A stretch of 9,811 nucleotides of DNA, from contig JBDHFX010000067.1 of the NCBI GenBank assembly GCA_039590215.1, forward strand, positions 1 to 9,811, given 5' to 3'. The DNA comes from CAMYLR01 sp039590215. GTDB lineage: Bacteria; Gemmatimonadota; Gemmatimonadetes; JACCXV01; JAHWKZ01. The translations under genes were made by a program, and so were the position numbers. The notes beneath the pieces are model-generated. The model ran no database searches, was not told the origin of the DNA, and saw only the letters and a list, made by a program, of their open reading frames with translations. Shown one piece after another: positions 1 to 6,933 of the stretch. Numbering within the stretch: position 1 is the first letter of the stretch; each line of letters opens with the position of its first letter.

Positions 1-1
1 C

Positions 2-1024
2 ACCGTCGTCGAGGCCGATGGCCGGAAGCTGGTGCAGATTCGTCGTGGGCTCGATCGCGGGTCGAAGATCGCCGAAGCGGTCAATTACACGCGCGACCTC
101 GGGAACTCGCCGCCCAACGAGATGACCCCGGCGACGCTTGCCGACCATGCGCGCAAGCTTGGTGACCAGCACGCCATGACGGTTGAGGTGTTACTGGTCG
201 AGGATCTCAAGCAACAGGGAATGGGGGGGATTCTCGGTGTCGGCCAAGGGTCGAGTAACGGGCCGCGCTTGATCGTCTTGCGTTACGATCGCGGTCGCTC
301 GTCGGCCAAGCCGACGGTCATCGTCGGCAAAGCGATCACTTTTGATGCTGGCGGGATCTCGATAAAGCCCTCGCGTCACCTAGAGGAAATGAAGTTTGAC
401 AAGATGGGTGGCTGCGCAGTGCTCGGGATTCTCAAGGCTGCTGCTCTGTTGGGGCTCAAGCAAAGTTTGATTGGGGTTATCCCGGCGGCCGAAAACCTGC
501 CTAGCGCAGCGGCTTATCGTCCGGGCGACATTCTCGAGTCGTATTCGGGCAAGACGATCGAGGTCATCAACACCGACGCCGAAGGACGACTCATCTTGGC
601 TGATGGCTTGGCGTGGGCCAGCGAGCAAGATCCGCGTGAGATCATCGACATAGCGACGCTGACTGGCGCTTGCATGGTGGCGCTGGGGGAGACGGCCGCG
701 GGCGCGTTTGGCGACGAGCGCGCGGTGTCGCGGTTCGTGGAAGCGGGCGCCAAGACAGGTGACCGCGCCTGGCCGCTGCCGCTATACGACGAATTCGCCG
801 AGAACATGCGCTCCGAGGTGGCCGACATAAAGAACGCTGGTGGCCACTGGGGTGGGGCCTCGAACGCGGCGGCGTTCCTGAAGTTCTTTGTCGGCGAAGG
901 AATCCCCTGGACTCACCTCGACATTGCCGGCAACGCCTACGTGACCAAGGCCCGACACTACGAGCCGATTGGCGCAACAGGTGCAGGAGTGCGGCTGGTG
1001 ATCGAATACCTTACGAATCGCTAA
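2..1024 (+). CDS. pepA: Leucyl aminopeptidase (M17 family), 5' end missing
   Basis: Cytosolic di-metal (Zn/Mn) aminopeptidase that removes N-terminal residues from peptides. The frame is open from base 2 to the TAA at 1022-1024, giving 340 residues. The true start lies left of the window, so roughly the first 140-160 residues (the N-terminal macro-like domain and the start of the linker) are missing. The catalytic domain is complete. Counting from base 2, metal ligands K110, D115, D133, D192 and E194 and catalytic K122 and R196 sit in VGKAITFDAGG, MKFDKM and the family signature NTDAEGRL. Their spacing matches the bovine lens enzyme (K250, D255, K262, D273, D332, E334, R336) with a constant offset of 140. 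The C-terminal DIKNAGGHWGG and HLDIAG segments are also typical. The GTG at base 32 is internal, not a start. The stop overlaps the next start by one base (TAATG). Confidence 0.97.
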   Translation, partial: TVVEADGRKLVQIRRGLDRGSKIAEAVNYTRDLGNSPPNEMTPATLADHARKLGDQHAMTVEVLLVEDLKQQGMGGILGVGQGSSNGPRLIVLRYDRGRSSAKPTVIVGKAITFDAGGISIKPSRHLEEMKFDKMGGCAVLGILKAAALLGLKQSLIGVIPAAENLPSAAAYRPGDILESYSGKTIEVINTDAEGRLILADGLAWASEQDPREIIDIATLTGACMVALGETAAGAFGDERAVSRFVEAGAKTGDRAWPLPLYDEFAENMRSEVADIKNAGGHWGGASNAAAFLKFFVGEGIPWTHLDIAGNAYVTKARHYEPIGATGAGVRLVIEYLTNR

Positions 1025-1317
1025 TGGACTTCAACGAAGCGCTGACAGAGGAGAACCGGCGGCTGAAGCGTCTTCGGTTCGTGGTTGACTTGACCCTGGC
1101 GCGGTTGTACCAGGATCCCGATCTCTCCATGCTCGAGGCACTGGAGCAAGTCGAGCGTTGCCGTGAAGCAGCGTTACGCCTGTTTCCCGGCAAGGCGCCC
1201 ACGTTCGAGCTTATCATCCGGCCCCGGCTCGAGCGCGCCCTTCATGGCCGTTGGCCGCATGACATGCCTAAAGAACTAGGTGAGAAGCTCACCGTAAGGG
1301 AACCCGAGAGCTCGTAG
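1024..1317 (+). CDS. Small helical protein of unknown function (97 aa)
   Basis: I do not recognise this protein. Its ATG shares one base with the pepA stop (TAATG), which suggests translational coupling and a real gene. It looks soluble, with no signal peptide or membrane segment. The first 70 residues read as charged amphipathic helices: LTEENRRLKRLRFVVDLTLA, then SMLEALEQVERCREAALRLF. These are followed by a compact FPGKAPTFELIIRPRLER segment and a polar C-terminal tail. It has no cysteine pair, metal motif or nucleotide-binding loop. The 16-nt gap to the rhomboid gene keeps it in the same transcription unit. It could be a small adaptor or regulator, but nothing in the sequence decides that. 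The call as a coding gene is firm because the frame is tightly packed between two clear genes. The function is unknown. Confidence 0.8.
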   Translation: MDFNEALTEENRRLKRLRFVVDLTLARLYQDPDLSMLEALEQVERCREAALRLFPGKAPTFELIIRPRLERALHGRWPHDMPKELGEKLTVREPESS

Positions 1318-1333
1318 CGACCCCTTTCAGACG

Positions 1334-2152
1334 ATGAGGAGCACGTGGACCCAGGACCCGACCGGGAGAGCCTTCCCGGAGGCGATCAAGTGGTTGTTGA
1401 TCGCCAACGGAGCAGTGTTCTTGCTTCAGAATCTGCTTGCCGTAGCGATGTTCGAGGCCGTTGGGCTACGGGTGGAGGAGATCCTAGGACTGCGACCGGC
1501 CTGGGTAGTAGAGCGCCTTTGGGGCTGGCAGTTGTTCACCTACATGTTTCTACACGGCGGTTTTTTCCACCTGCTGTTCAACATGTTCGTCCTATGGATG
1601 TTCGGGACTCAGATCGAGCGATTGTGGGGACCGGGGAGGTTCTTGCAGTACTACCTGGTGTGCGGTCTCGGGGCGGCCGCCCTGTCGTTCGTCTTCAATT
1701 ACAACTCGATCATTATCGGCGCTTCCGGTGCGGTGCTGGGCGTGTTGCTGGCGTTCGGTTTGTTGTTTCCGAATCAATACATTTATCTCTGGTTCCTGCT
1801 TCCGATCCGAGCCAAGTATCTGGTCGCGGGTCTGGCCGGGCTCGAGTTGTTGTATTTGTTCTCCGAGCCCCGGAGTGGTGTCGCTCGCGCGGCCCACGTG
1901 GGAGGGATGCTGGCCGGTTACGTGTATCTGAAGTGGGGCGATCGCTCGCCGTTCGATCGTCTCGCGAACCGCTGGCGTCGGCGCAAGCTGAAGCTGATCC
2001 AAGGTGACGCATCGAGGGCCAGTGGGTCACCGCAGATTGAGGCTGAGATCGATCGGATCCTGGACAAGATCTCCGAGCACGGACTGGATAGTCTGACGAA
2101 CGAAGAGGCGCGTATCCTGGACCAAGCGAGCCGCGGCAACAAGCGCGAATAG
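1334..2152 (+). CDS. Rhomboid family intramembrane serine protease
   Basis: Inner-membrane serine protease that cleaves transmembrane segments of substrate proteins. It has 272 residues with about six hydrophobic helices between residues 17 and 200. All hallmarks are present: H74, and then H79 with N83 in the HxxxN motif of FFHLLFNMF (helix 2), the nucleophile S131 in IIGASGAVLG (helix 4), and H188 in RAAHVGGML (helix 6). The Ser-His dyad is therefore intact and an active protease is expected rather than an inactive pseudoprotease. After the membrane core comes a basic stretch (WRRRKLK) on the likely cytosolic side. The last ~35 residues contain DKISEHGLDSLTNEEARIL, a short C-terminal helical motif often found appended to bacterial rhomboids. 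The ATG at 1334 lies 16 nt after the upstream stop and has no strong Shine-Dalgarno sequence. The substrate cannot be told from the sequence. Confidence 0.95.
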   Translation: MRSTWTQDPTGRAFPEAIKWLLIANGAVFLLQNLLAVAMFEAVGLRVEEILGLRPAWVVERLWGWQLFTYMFLHGGFFHLLFNMFVLWMFGTQIERLWGPGRFLQYYLVCGLGAAALSFVFNYNSIIIGASGAVLGVLLAFGLLFPNQYIYLWFLLPIRAKYLVAGLAGLELLYLFSEPRSGVARAAHVGGMLAGYVYLKWGDRSPFDRLANRWRRRKLKLIQGDASRASGSPQIEAEIDRILDKISEHGLDSLTNEEARILDQASRGNKRE

Positions 2153-2153
2153 C

Positions 2154-2966
2154 ATGACGATCGTTACCCTGACCACGGATTTCGGTACGGCCGACGGTTA
2201 TGTCGGTGCGATGAAAGGCGTAATCGCGGACATCGCGCCGCACGTCATGATCGTGGATCTAACCCACGCGATCGCACCGCAAGATGTCCGCGGCGCGGCT
2301 TTCGCGTTGTACCGCGCCGTGCCGTACTACCCGCCAGCATCGGTTCATTGTGTCGTTGTTGATCCCGGCGTTGGGACCCCGCGCCGCGCGCTCGCGCTCA
2401 GGACTGCGGACCACCAGTACATGGTCGGGCCAGACACTGGCGTGTTCACGCTCTTCGCACCGCCGTTCACCGATACCGAGCCACAGGCGGTTGAGCTGAC
2501 GGAGTCCCGGTGGTGGCGCGCTGGACGCGACCCCAGCGCCACGTTTCACGGGCGCGACATCTTCGCTCCTGTGGCGGCCCACCTGGCGCGACTGATCGAA
2601 GCCGGATCTGTCGAGCTCGAGGCGTTTGGACCGCCAGCGGCGAACCTCCGTCGCCTCGAAGTACCGGCGCCAGTTGAGGAACGCGACACGTATCGCGGCG
2701 AGGTCGTGCACGTGGATCACTTCGGAAATGCTGTCACCAACCTGCCCGAACGTTGGGTCGCTCACGCCGAGGGCGCGGTGATCGTCGAGGCGGGCGGCCA
2801 GACAATGCCCGTTGTGCGGACTTACAGCGACGTAGAGGCAGGCTCGCTTTGCGGACTCGTTGGGTCCTCGGGCTGGCTCGAGGTCGCTTGTAGGGACGGA
2901 TCGGCGGCGGAGCGGTTGGGGTTGGCGCCTGGTATCCCCGTCGTCCTGAGAAGGACGCGCGGATGA
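2154..2966 (+). CDS. S-adenosylmethionine hydrolase (DUF62 family)
   Basis: Member of the SAM hydroxide adenosyltransferase family, which splits S-adenosyl-L-methionine into adenosine and L-methionine using activated water. It is structurally related to the SAM-dependent chlorinase and fluorinase. It has 270 residues against roughly 260-280 in the family. The N-terminus LTTDFGTADGYVGAMKG is diagnostic. The Asp-Arg-His triad of the hydrolase branch is visible as D70 and R77 in DPGVGTPRR and H132 in ATFHGRDIF, matching D68, R75 and H127 of the Pyrococcus protein. The C-terminal domain starts around residue 180 with GEVVHVDHFGNAVTNLP. Retention of the triad and the STFHGRD-type motif argues for the hydrolase rather than a halogenase. 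The ATG follows the rhomboid stop by one base (TAGCATG). The physiological role of the family is poorly known. Confidence 0.93.
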   Translation: MTIVTLTTDFGTADGYVGAMKGVIADIAPHVMIVDLTHAIAPQDVRGAAFALYRAVPYYPPASVHCVVVDPGVGTPRRALALRTADHQYMVGPDTGVFTLFAPPFTDTEPQAVELTESRWWRAGRDPSATFHGRDIFAPVAAHLARLIEAGSVELEAFGPPAANLRRLEVPAPVEERDTYRGEVVHVDHFGNAVTNLPERWVAHAEGAVIVEAGGQTMPVVRTYSDVEAGSLCGLVGSSGWLEVACRDGSAAERLGLAPGIPVVLRRTRG

Positions 2967-2985
2967 AGAGGGCGACGATGGTCTT

Positions 2986-3555
2986 GTGAAGTGGGAACGC
3001 ATCGATCGACGGCAAGTCTATTCCGGCCGAGTGGTTGACGTCACGAGAGATACGATCCGGATCACCAGCGGAGACCGCATTAGACAGACAACGTTTGATG
3101 TCGTTTGTCACCCGGGTGCGGCGGCGATCGTGCCGCTCTTCGAAGATGGCACCATAGCGTTGATCAATCAGTTTCGGTACGCGATTGGTGAACGCATCTG
3201 GGAGATCCCCGCGGGGAGTCTCGGCGACGGCGAGTCGTTCGAGGCTTGCGCCGAGCGTGAACTGGAGGAGGAGGTTGGTTATCGCGCTCAACGGTGGACC
3301 CCCCTGACCATCTTCTATACGACTCCTGGCTTCTGTGATGAAGAGCTGAGGGTCTTCTTGGCCGAAGGGTTGATTGACGGCACGGCCAATCACGAGGACG
3401 ACGAGGATATCGAGGTCGTTCGGATCCCGATGCACCAAGCGATCGAATGGACGGCCAGCGGCCAAGTCCGTGATGCCAAGTCGATGCTTGGGTTGTGGGC
3501 GGCGCGGGATTTTCTGCGGGCCGAGAACCGCTGGCCGCCAATCAGGGGAGCTTGA
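2986..3555 (+). CDS. NUDIX hydrolase, ADP-ribose pyrophosphatase type
   Basis: Predicted to hydrolyse ADP-ribose or a related nucleoside diphosphate derivative to AMP plus a phosphosugar, in the cytosol with Mg2+. It has 189 residues. A perfect Nudix box (Gx5Ex7REUxEExGU) runs from G77 through E83, R91, E92, E95, E96 and G98 to Y99. It is preceded by QFRYAIGERIWEIPAG, the pattern that marks the ADP-ribose/NudF branch. The N-terminal ~40 residues form the beta-strand module typical of these dimers. The start is GTG at 2986: an ATG at 2978 is in another frame and meets a stop three codons later. A GAAGAGGG stretch at 2966-2973 is a plausible, somewhat distant, ribosome-binding site. It sits between the SAM hydrolase and cutA in the same run of genes. 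The exact substrate is not certain. Confidence 0.93.
   Translation: MKWERIDRRQVYSGRVVDVTRDTIRITSGDRIRQTTFDVVCHPGAAAIVPLFEDGTIALINQFRYAIGERIWEIPAGSLGDGESFEACAERELEEEVGYRAQRWTPLTIFYTTPGFCDEELRVFLAEGLIDGTANHEDDEDIEVVRIPMHQAIEWTASGQVRDAKSMLGLWAARDFLRAENRWPPIRGA
3544..3550 (+). promoter_or_regulatory. Ribosome-binding site of cutA
   Basis: AGGGGAG ends 5 nt before the cutA ATG and lies inside the last codons of the NUDIX gene. It is the clearest Shine-Dalgarno sequence in the window. Most other starts here have weak or no match and may depend on translational coupling. It supports the ATG at 3556, which directly follows the upstream TGA. Confidence 0.6.
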
Positions 3556-3903
3556 ATGGCGAACCCAACCAAACCCGGAGATGTCATTCGATTGGTTGTC
3601 ACTACCTGCCCCGAGGAGGGGGTTGGTGAAGCGATCGTGCGAACGCTCGTCGAAGAGCGCCTGGCCGCCTGCGGAAACATCGTCTCCGGGGTGCGCTCTG
3701 TATACTGGTGGCAGGGGAGGGTCAAGGCGGATGCGGAGTGCCTCGTGCTGCTCAAGACCCGCACTGAGCGGCTCGACGCGATGGCACAGCGGCTCTACGA
3801 GCTGCATCCCTACGACGTGCCGGAGCTCCTGTCCTTGAGGGTCGACCGCGGGGCGGCTGCCTACCTCGACTGGGTGGTTGAGGAAACGAGGGGCGGCTTC
3901 TAG
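3556..3903 (+). CDS. cutA: Divalent-cation tolerance protein CutA
   Basis: Small trimeric, ferredoxin-like-fold protein of the CutA1 family, structurally related to PII signalling proteins. It was named for copper tolerance in E. coli, though its biochemical role is unsettled. It has 115 residues, against 112 in E. coli. Conserved segments seen are VVTTCPEEG (14-22), ERLAACGNI (34-42), SVYWWQGRV (48-56), LVLLKTR (63-69) and the signature LHPYDVPE (83-90), followed by YLDWVVEET near the C-terminus. No signal peptide is present, so a cytosolic location is expected. TGA and ATG are directly adjacent (TGAATG), so translation is probably coupled to the NUDIX gene, helped by a good ribosome-binding site. 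No metal-efflux genes are nearby, so the context does not tie it to copper. Confidence 0.96.
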   Translation: MANPTKPGDVIRLVVTTCPEEGVGEAIVRTLVEERLAACGNIVSGVRSVYWWQGRVKADAECLVLLKTRTERLDAMAQRLYELHPYDVPELLSLRVDRGAAAYLDWVVEETRGGF

Positions 3904-3921
3904 GTTCTTTTATCCAGTCAC

Positions 3922-4707
3922 ATGTCAGGTCAAATCACGCTGTTTCGGAATCCGTCGATGCGCAGGATCGCGGTTGTCAATCACAAAGGTGGAACGGGAA
4001 AGACGACAACCGCCGTCCACCTGGCCGCAGGCCTAGCCGATCTTGGCCATCAGGTGCTGCTCCTCGAGCTAGATCCACAGGGGAACGTCGGAACATGGTT
4101 CGGCATCGACGCCCGAGACGCATGTATGGCGAAGTTTCTAGCCGGCGAGCTGGACGCCTATGATTCGCTGGTCGAGGTACGCGACAACCTCGACGTGATC
4201 GCTAGCGATTGGCGGTTGGCCGAAACCGAAGAGCGCTTGATCTGGGGTCAAGAGCGGGAGCGCGGCTTGGCTAACCGGCTGGCGAGCATCGAGGAGTGCG
4301 AGGAGTACGAGTACACGATCATTGATTGCGCGCCGTCGATGAGCATGCTGACGACCAGCGCGCTGGCTTACACGGATGAAGTGATCATACCGATCTCGAT
4401 GGAGTATCTAGCCTTGGTTGGAGTGCGACAGATCGTCGAGAACATTCTGCGGATGTCATCGTGGAACGGCAAAGATGTGCGGATTGCTGCCGTCGTGCCG
4501 ACATTTTATCGACACAATTTGAGAAAGAGCAAAGAGATTCTGCGTGTGTTGCGCAAACATTTCGATGACGCGGTGACCGATCCGATTCGGGACAACGTGC
4601 GACTTTCGGAAGCGCCAAGTCATCAAGAGACGGTGTTCGAATACGCTCCTCGTTCTCACGGAGCGATCGATTACCGCAAGTTGGTTGATCGGTTCGCCGG
4701 TGCCTAA
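3922..4707 (+). CDS. ParA/Soj-like deviant Walker ATPase
   Basis: ATPase of the ParA/MinD superfamily. These proteins dimerise on ATP, usually bind nucleoid DNA non-specifically, and move or space a partner-bound cargo. It has 261 residues. The deviant Walker A motif HKGGTGKTT has signature K22 and catalytic K27. The A' motif is LELDPQGN with catalytic D51 kept, but E49 replaces the usual first Asp. Walker B is IIDCAPS with D135. The C-terminal DNVRLSEAPSH motif is typical of chromosomal Soj proteins, and a basic stretch precedes it. The ATG at 3958 (MRRIAVVNHKGG) is a strong alternative start, since homologues often begin there; neither start has a clear ribosome-binding site. No ParB gene follows. 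Instead the frame overlaps that of a TPR protein by 8 nt. Chromosome segregation is therefore less likely than positioning of another cargo, though a ParB elsewhere cannot be excluded. Confidence 0.92.
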   Translation: MSGQITLFRNPSMRRIAVVNHKGGTGKTTTAVHLAAGLADLGHQVLLLELDPQGNVGTWFGIDARDACMAKFLAGELDAYDSLVEVRDNLDVIASDWRLAETEERLIWGQERERGLANRLASIEECEEYEYTIIDCAPSMSMLTTSALAYTDEVIIPISMEYLALVGVRQIVENILRMSSWNGKDVRIAAVVPTFYRHNLRKSKEILRVLRKHFDDAVTDPIRDNVRLSEAPSHQETVFEYAPRSHGAIDYRKLVDRFAGA

Positions 4708-5770
4708 ACGTAGCGATGAGCTCAAGGGTCCGCGGGTCGGCACCGATCCGCTCGCAGCGCTTGATCCGGATCGGATCGCGGCCCTGCTGGGTCAGGAGCC
4801 GCGTCGGAAAGCACGGCGCAAGAAACCTCGTGAGCCTGAGCCGAGCAAGTTGCCCAGAAGACGACGAAAGCGGTCGCTCGCGCCGGTGGAGCCGGAACCT
4901 TCAGAACTGACGCTGGTTTCGGAGCCGGAGCTGGCGCCGGAGGAGCGGCCACCCGAGCCGCAACCGGTCGAGGGTCCACTACCCGAGTTGGAGTCTGTAG
5001 AGGCCCCGGCACTCGAGCCACCAGCGTTCGAGACGCCGGTGGTGGAGCCCCCGTTGGTCGAGCCTCCAATCGTCAACACATCAACGGCTGAAACGTCGCT
5101 GGTCGAGGCGCCGGTCGAGACCCCACCTGTCGAAGCGTCGCCAGCTGAGCCGGCAGAGACGATTTTCGCGATCGCGCCACCTGAAGAGGACGTTGAGTCC
5201 GACCACGGTCTCAACGAGCTGTATGCGGCGCTGCGCAGTGACCCTCGCGACGTCGACGCGGCCATCCAGGTCGCCGATCAGCATCTCGAACGCGGGTTGC
5301 ACGATCAGGCGATCGCCCAGCTGCTCGAGACCAAGGAGTTCGTACCGGACTCGGTAGAAGCCGCCATCGCGTTAGGCACCGCCTACTGTCGGGCCGGTAT
5401 GTACAGCGAGGCCGAGGCCGAGCTCGCGCGCGCTCTCCGGCTCGACCCAGACAATGCGACCGGTCATTGCGAGTTTGGGATCGTGCTTGGCAAGAAAGGG
5501 CTTTACGAGAACGCGATCGAGCGGCTCAAGCAGTCGCTCCATCTGAGTTCTGAAGAGGCCCGAGCCCACTACTACTTGGGCGTCTACCTGAACCACCTCG
5601 ATCGACTCGATGACGCGGCGCAGGCGTTCGAGCGCGCCGTCGAGTGCGATCCGACGTACGGGCGTGCCTACTACCACCTCGGAATCATCTGGGATCGCAA
5701 AGGTCGAACCGAGCGCGCACGCGAGATGTATCGCCAGGCGCGCGCGGTCGATAATAACGATCGTGGATAG
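4700..5770 (+). CDS. TPR protein with basic and Pro/Glu-rich N-terminal region
   Basis: Protein of 356 residues if it starts at GTG 4700. A TTG at 4685 would add five residues, and neither start has a good ribosome-binding site. Order of parts: a short N-terminal segment with GTDPLAALDPDRIAALLG (14-31); a strongly basic cluster (35-58, about 15 Arg/Lys); a low-complexity acidic/proline stretch rich in VEPP and VEAP units (about 61-163), probably disordered; then five back-to-back 34-residue tetratricopeptide repeats (184-353) with typical G-Y/L-A spacing and ALRLDPD- or AVECDPT-type ends. No signal peptide or membrane helix is seen, so it should be cytosolic. TPRs bind other proteins. The 8-nt overlap with the ParA-like gene suggests the products act together, for example as ATPase plus cargo adaptor. 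That role is inferred, not shown. Its own stop overlaps the next gene by 8 nt. Confidence 0.88.
   Translation: MPKRSDELKGPRVGTDPLAALDPDRIAALLGQEPRRKARRKKPREPEPSKLPRRRRKRSLAPVEPEPSELTLVSEPELAPEERPPEPQPVEGPLPELESVEAPALEPPAFETPVVEPPLVEPPIVNTSTAETSLVEAPVETPPVEASPAEPAETIFAIAPPEEDVESDHGLNELYAALRSDPRDVDAAIQVADQHLERGLHDQAIAQLLETKEFVPDSVEAAIALGTAYCRAGMYSEAEAELARALRLDPDNATGHCEFGIVLGKKGLYENAIERLKQSLHLSSEEARAHYYLGVYLNHLDRLDDAAQAFERAVECDPTYGRAYYHLGIIWDRKGRTERAREMYRQARAVDNNDRG
4880..5188 (+). repeat. Degenerate coding repeat (Pro/Glu/Val-rich linker)
   Basis: Within the TPR gene this stretch encodes imperfect short units such as VEPP, VEAP, LEPP and PEPQP, written with repeated GTCGAG, GTGGAG, GAGCC and CCAxxx codons. 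It is compositionally unlike the flanking sequence and should form an extended acidic linker between the basic cluster and the TPR domain. Such tracts often vary in length between close relatives. Confidence 0.6.
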
Positions 5771-6926
5771 TCGGCGTGCCGACGGTCGCGGGTTTGCGAC
5801 CAAGGCGATCCATGCTGGACAACATCCCGATCCGGTGACCGGGGCAGTCATGACGCCGATCTATCAGACATCGACGTATGTCCAAGACGGCGTCGGTCGC
5901 CACCGCGGGTACGAGTACGCTCGTACACACCACTTGACGCGGGCGGCGCTGGAGGGGTGTGTGGCGGCGCTCGAGAGTGGCAGCCACGGCATCGCATTCG
6001 CCTCTGGAACAGCTGCCATCCACGCGGTGATGACGCTGCTCTCGGCGGGTGATCATCTGGTGGCCGGAGAGAATCTCTACGGTGGCACCCACCGACTGTT
6101 CCAAAACGTGCTCGCACGCTTCGGCCTCGCGTTCGACTACGTCGACACACGAGACGCAGCCGCGGTGGAAGCAGCGATGACCGTCAACACGAAGATGCTG
6201 TTTGTCGAGACGCCGTCCAACCCGCTGATGCGGATCACCGACCTCGCGGCGATGCGCGAGATGGCTGAACGACCAGGTTGCATGTTGGTCGTCGACAATA
6301 CGTTCATGTCGCCGTTCTTTCAGCGGCCGCTCGAGTTTGGCGCCGACATCGTCGTCCACTCGACGACCAAGTTCCTCAACGGCCACAGCGACATGGTGGG
6401 CGGCATCGCTGTGACCAACGACGACGAGATCGCGGAGCGATTGCGGTTTATCCAAAATGCGGTCGGCGCGGTGCCAGGCCCGCTGGACTGTTTTCTGGCT
6501 CTCCGGGGGCTCAAGACGCTGCCACTCAGGATGGAACGATCCGAGGCGACGGCGGTCGAGCTGGCCAGCTGGCTAGCCGAGCAAGACGTGGTAACAGCGG
6601 TTCACTTTCCCGGCCTGGCGCATCACCCCGAGCATGAACTCGCGGCTCGTCAGATGAGCGGTTTCGGTGGCGTCATATCGCTCGAGTTCAGTGACGGCGC
6701 GGCTGCACGACGATTCCTGGAGGGCCTCGAGATCTTCCAGTTAGCTGAGAGCCTGGGTGGGGTTGAGAGTTTGTGCAGCCATCCGGGCGAGATGACGCAC
6801 GCCGCCGTCCCGGTCGAGCAGCGCGAGCGGATGGGTCTCGTCGATCATCTGGTTCGACTGTCGGTCGGGATCGAGGATCCCGATGACCTGCGATCGGACC
6901 TCGAGCAGGCATTGACCAAGGTCTGA
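5763..6926 (+). CDS. PLP-dependent Cys/Met metabolism enzyme (cystathionine gamma-synthase/lyase family)
   Basis: Cytosolic pyridoxal-phosphate enzyme of sulfur amino acid metabolism, 387 residues with the GTG start at 5763 (8-nt overlap with the TPR gene). The frame stays open back to 5610, but the family N-terminus (FATKAIHAGQHPDP) fits this start. The PLP lysine is K203 in HSTTKFLNGHSD. Other family motifs are TPIYQTSTY, FASGTAAI, ETPSNPL, VVDNTF and AESLGGVESL with E329, a glutamate shared by gamma-synthases and gamma-lyases and arguing against beta-lyase. The likely reaction is cystathionine formation from an acylated homoserine and cysteine, or cystathionine cleavage; sequence alone does not separate these, so metB is not assigned. 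One oddity: the usual GNPTR after the PLP-phosphate Tyr/Arg pair reads HHLTR here (Y52, R54, H56-R60). No sulfur-pathway neighbours are present. Confidence 0.92.
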   Translation: MDSRRADGRGFATKAIHAGQHPDPVTGAVMTPIYQTSTYVQDGVGRHRGYEYARTHHLTRAALEGCVAALESGSHGIAFASGTAAIHAVMTLLSAGDHLVAGENLYGGTHRLFQNVLARFGLAFDYVDTRDAAAVEAAMTVNTKMLFVETPSNPLMRITDLAAMREMAERPGCMLVVDNTFMSPFFQRPLEFGADIVVHSTTKFLNGHSDMVGGIAVTNDDEIAERLRFIQNAVGAVPGPLDCFLALRGLKTLPLRMERSEATAVELASWLAEQDVVTAVHFPGLAHHPEHELAARQMSGFGGVISLEFSDGAAARRFLEGLEIFQLAESLGGVESLCSHPGEMTHAAVPVEQRERMGLVDHLVRLSVGIEDPDDLRSDLEQALTKV

Positions 6927-6933
6927 ACCCACC

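Noticed and set aside
2154..2966. SAM-dependent chlorinase or fluorinase, i.e. a halogenation gene
   Set aside because: D70, R77 and H132 match the hydrolase triad, the ATFHGRD motif is hydrolase-like, and no secondary-metabolite genes are nearby.
2734..3807. A 357-codon open frame on the - strand across the SAM hydrolase, NUDIX and cutA genes
   Set aside because: It is antisense to three recognised genes with intact motifs, has Arg/Pro-rich shadow composition and no recognisable domain. Long antisense frames are expected in high-GC DNA.
1937..5313. GCGATCGC octamers as evidence for a cyanobacterium (HIP1)
   Set aside because: Only four copies were found, several as Ala-Ile-Ala type codon runs. 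The gene content gives no other cyanobacterial sign.
5610..5762. N-terminal extension of the PLP enzyme back to 5610
   Set aside because: It would overlap the last TPRs of the upstream gene by more than 150 nt and adds an Arg/Ser-rich stretch not seen in the family. GTG 5763 gives the usual N-terminus.
3922..5770. Plasmid or chromosome partition locus (parAB)
   Set aside because: The partner gene has TPRs and no ParB-type DNA-binding domain, and I saw no parS-like inverted-repeat cluster.
5685..6455. A 256-codon open frame on the - strand over the TPR/PLP-enzyme junction
   Set aside because: It lies opposite the catalytic domain of the PLP enzyme, is rich in His/Arg/Val shadow composition and has no domain.
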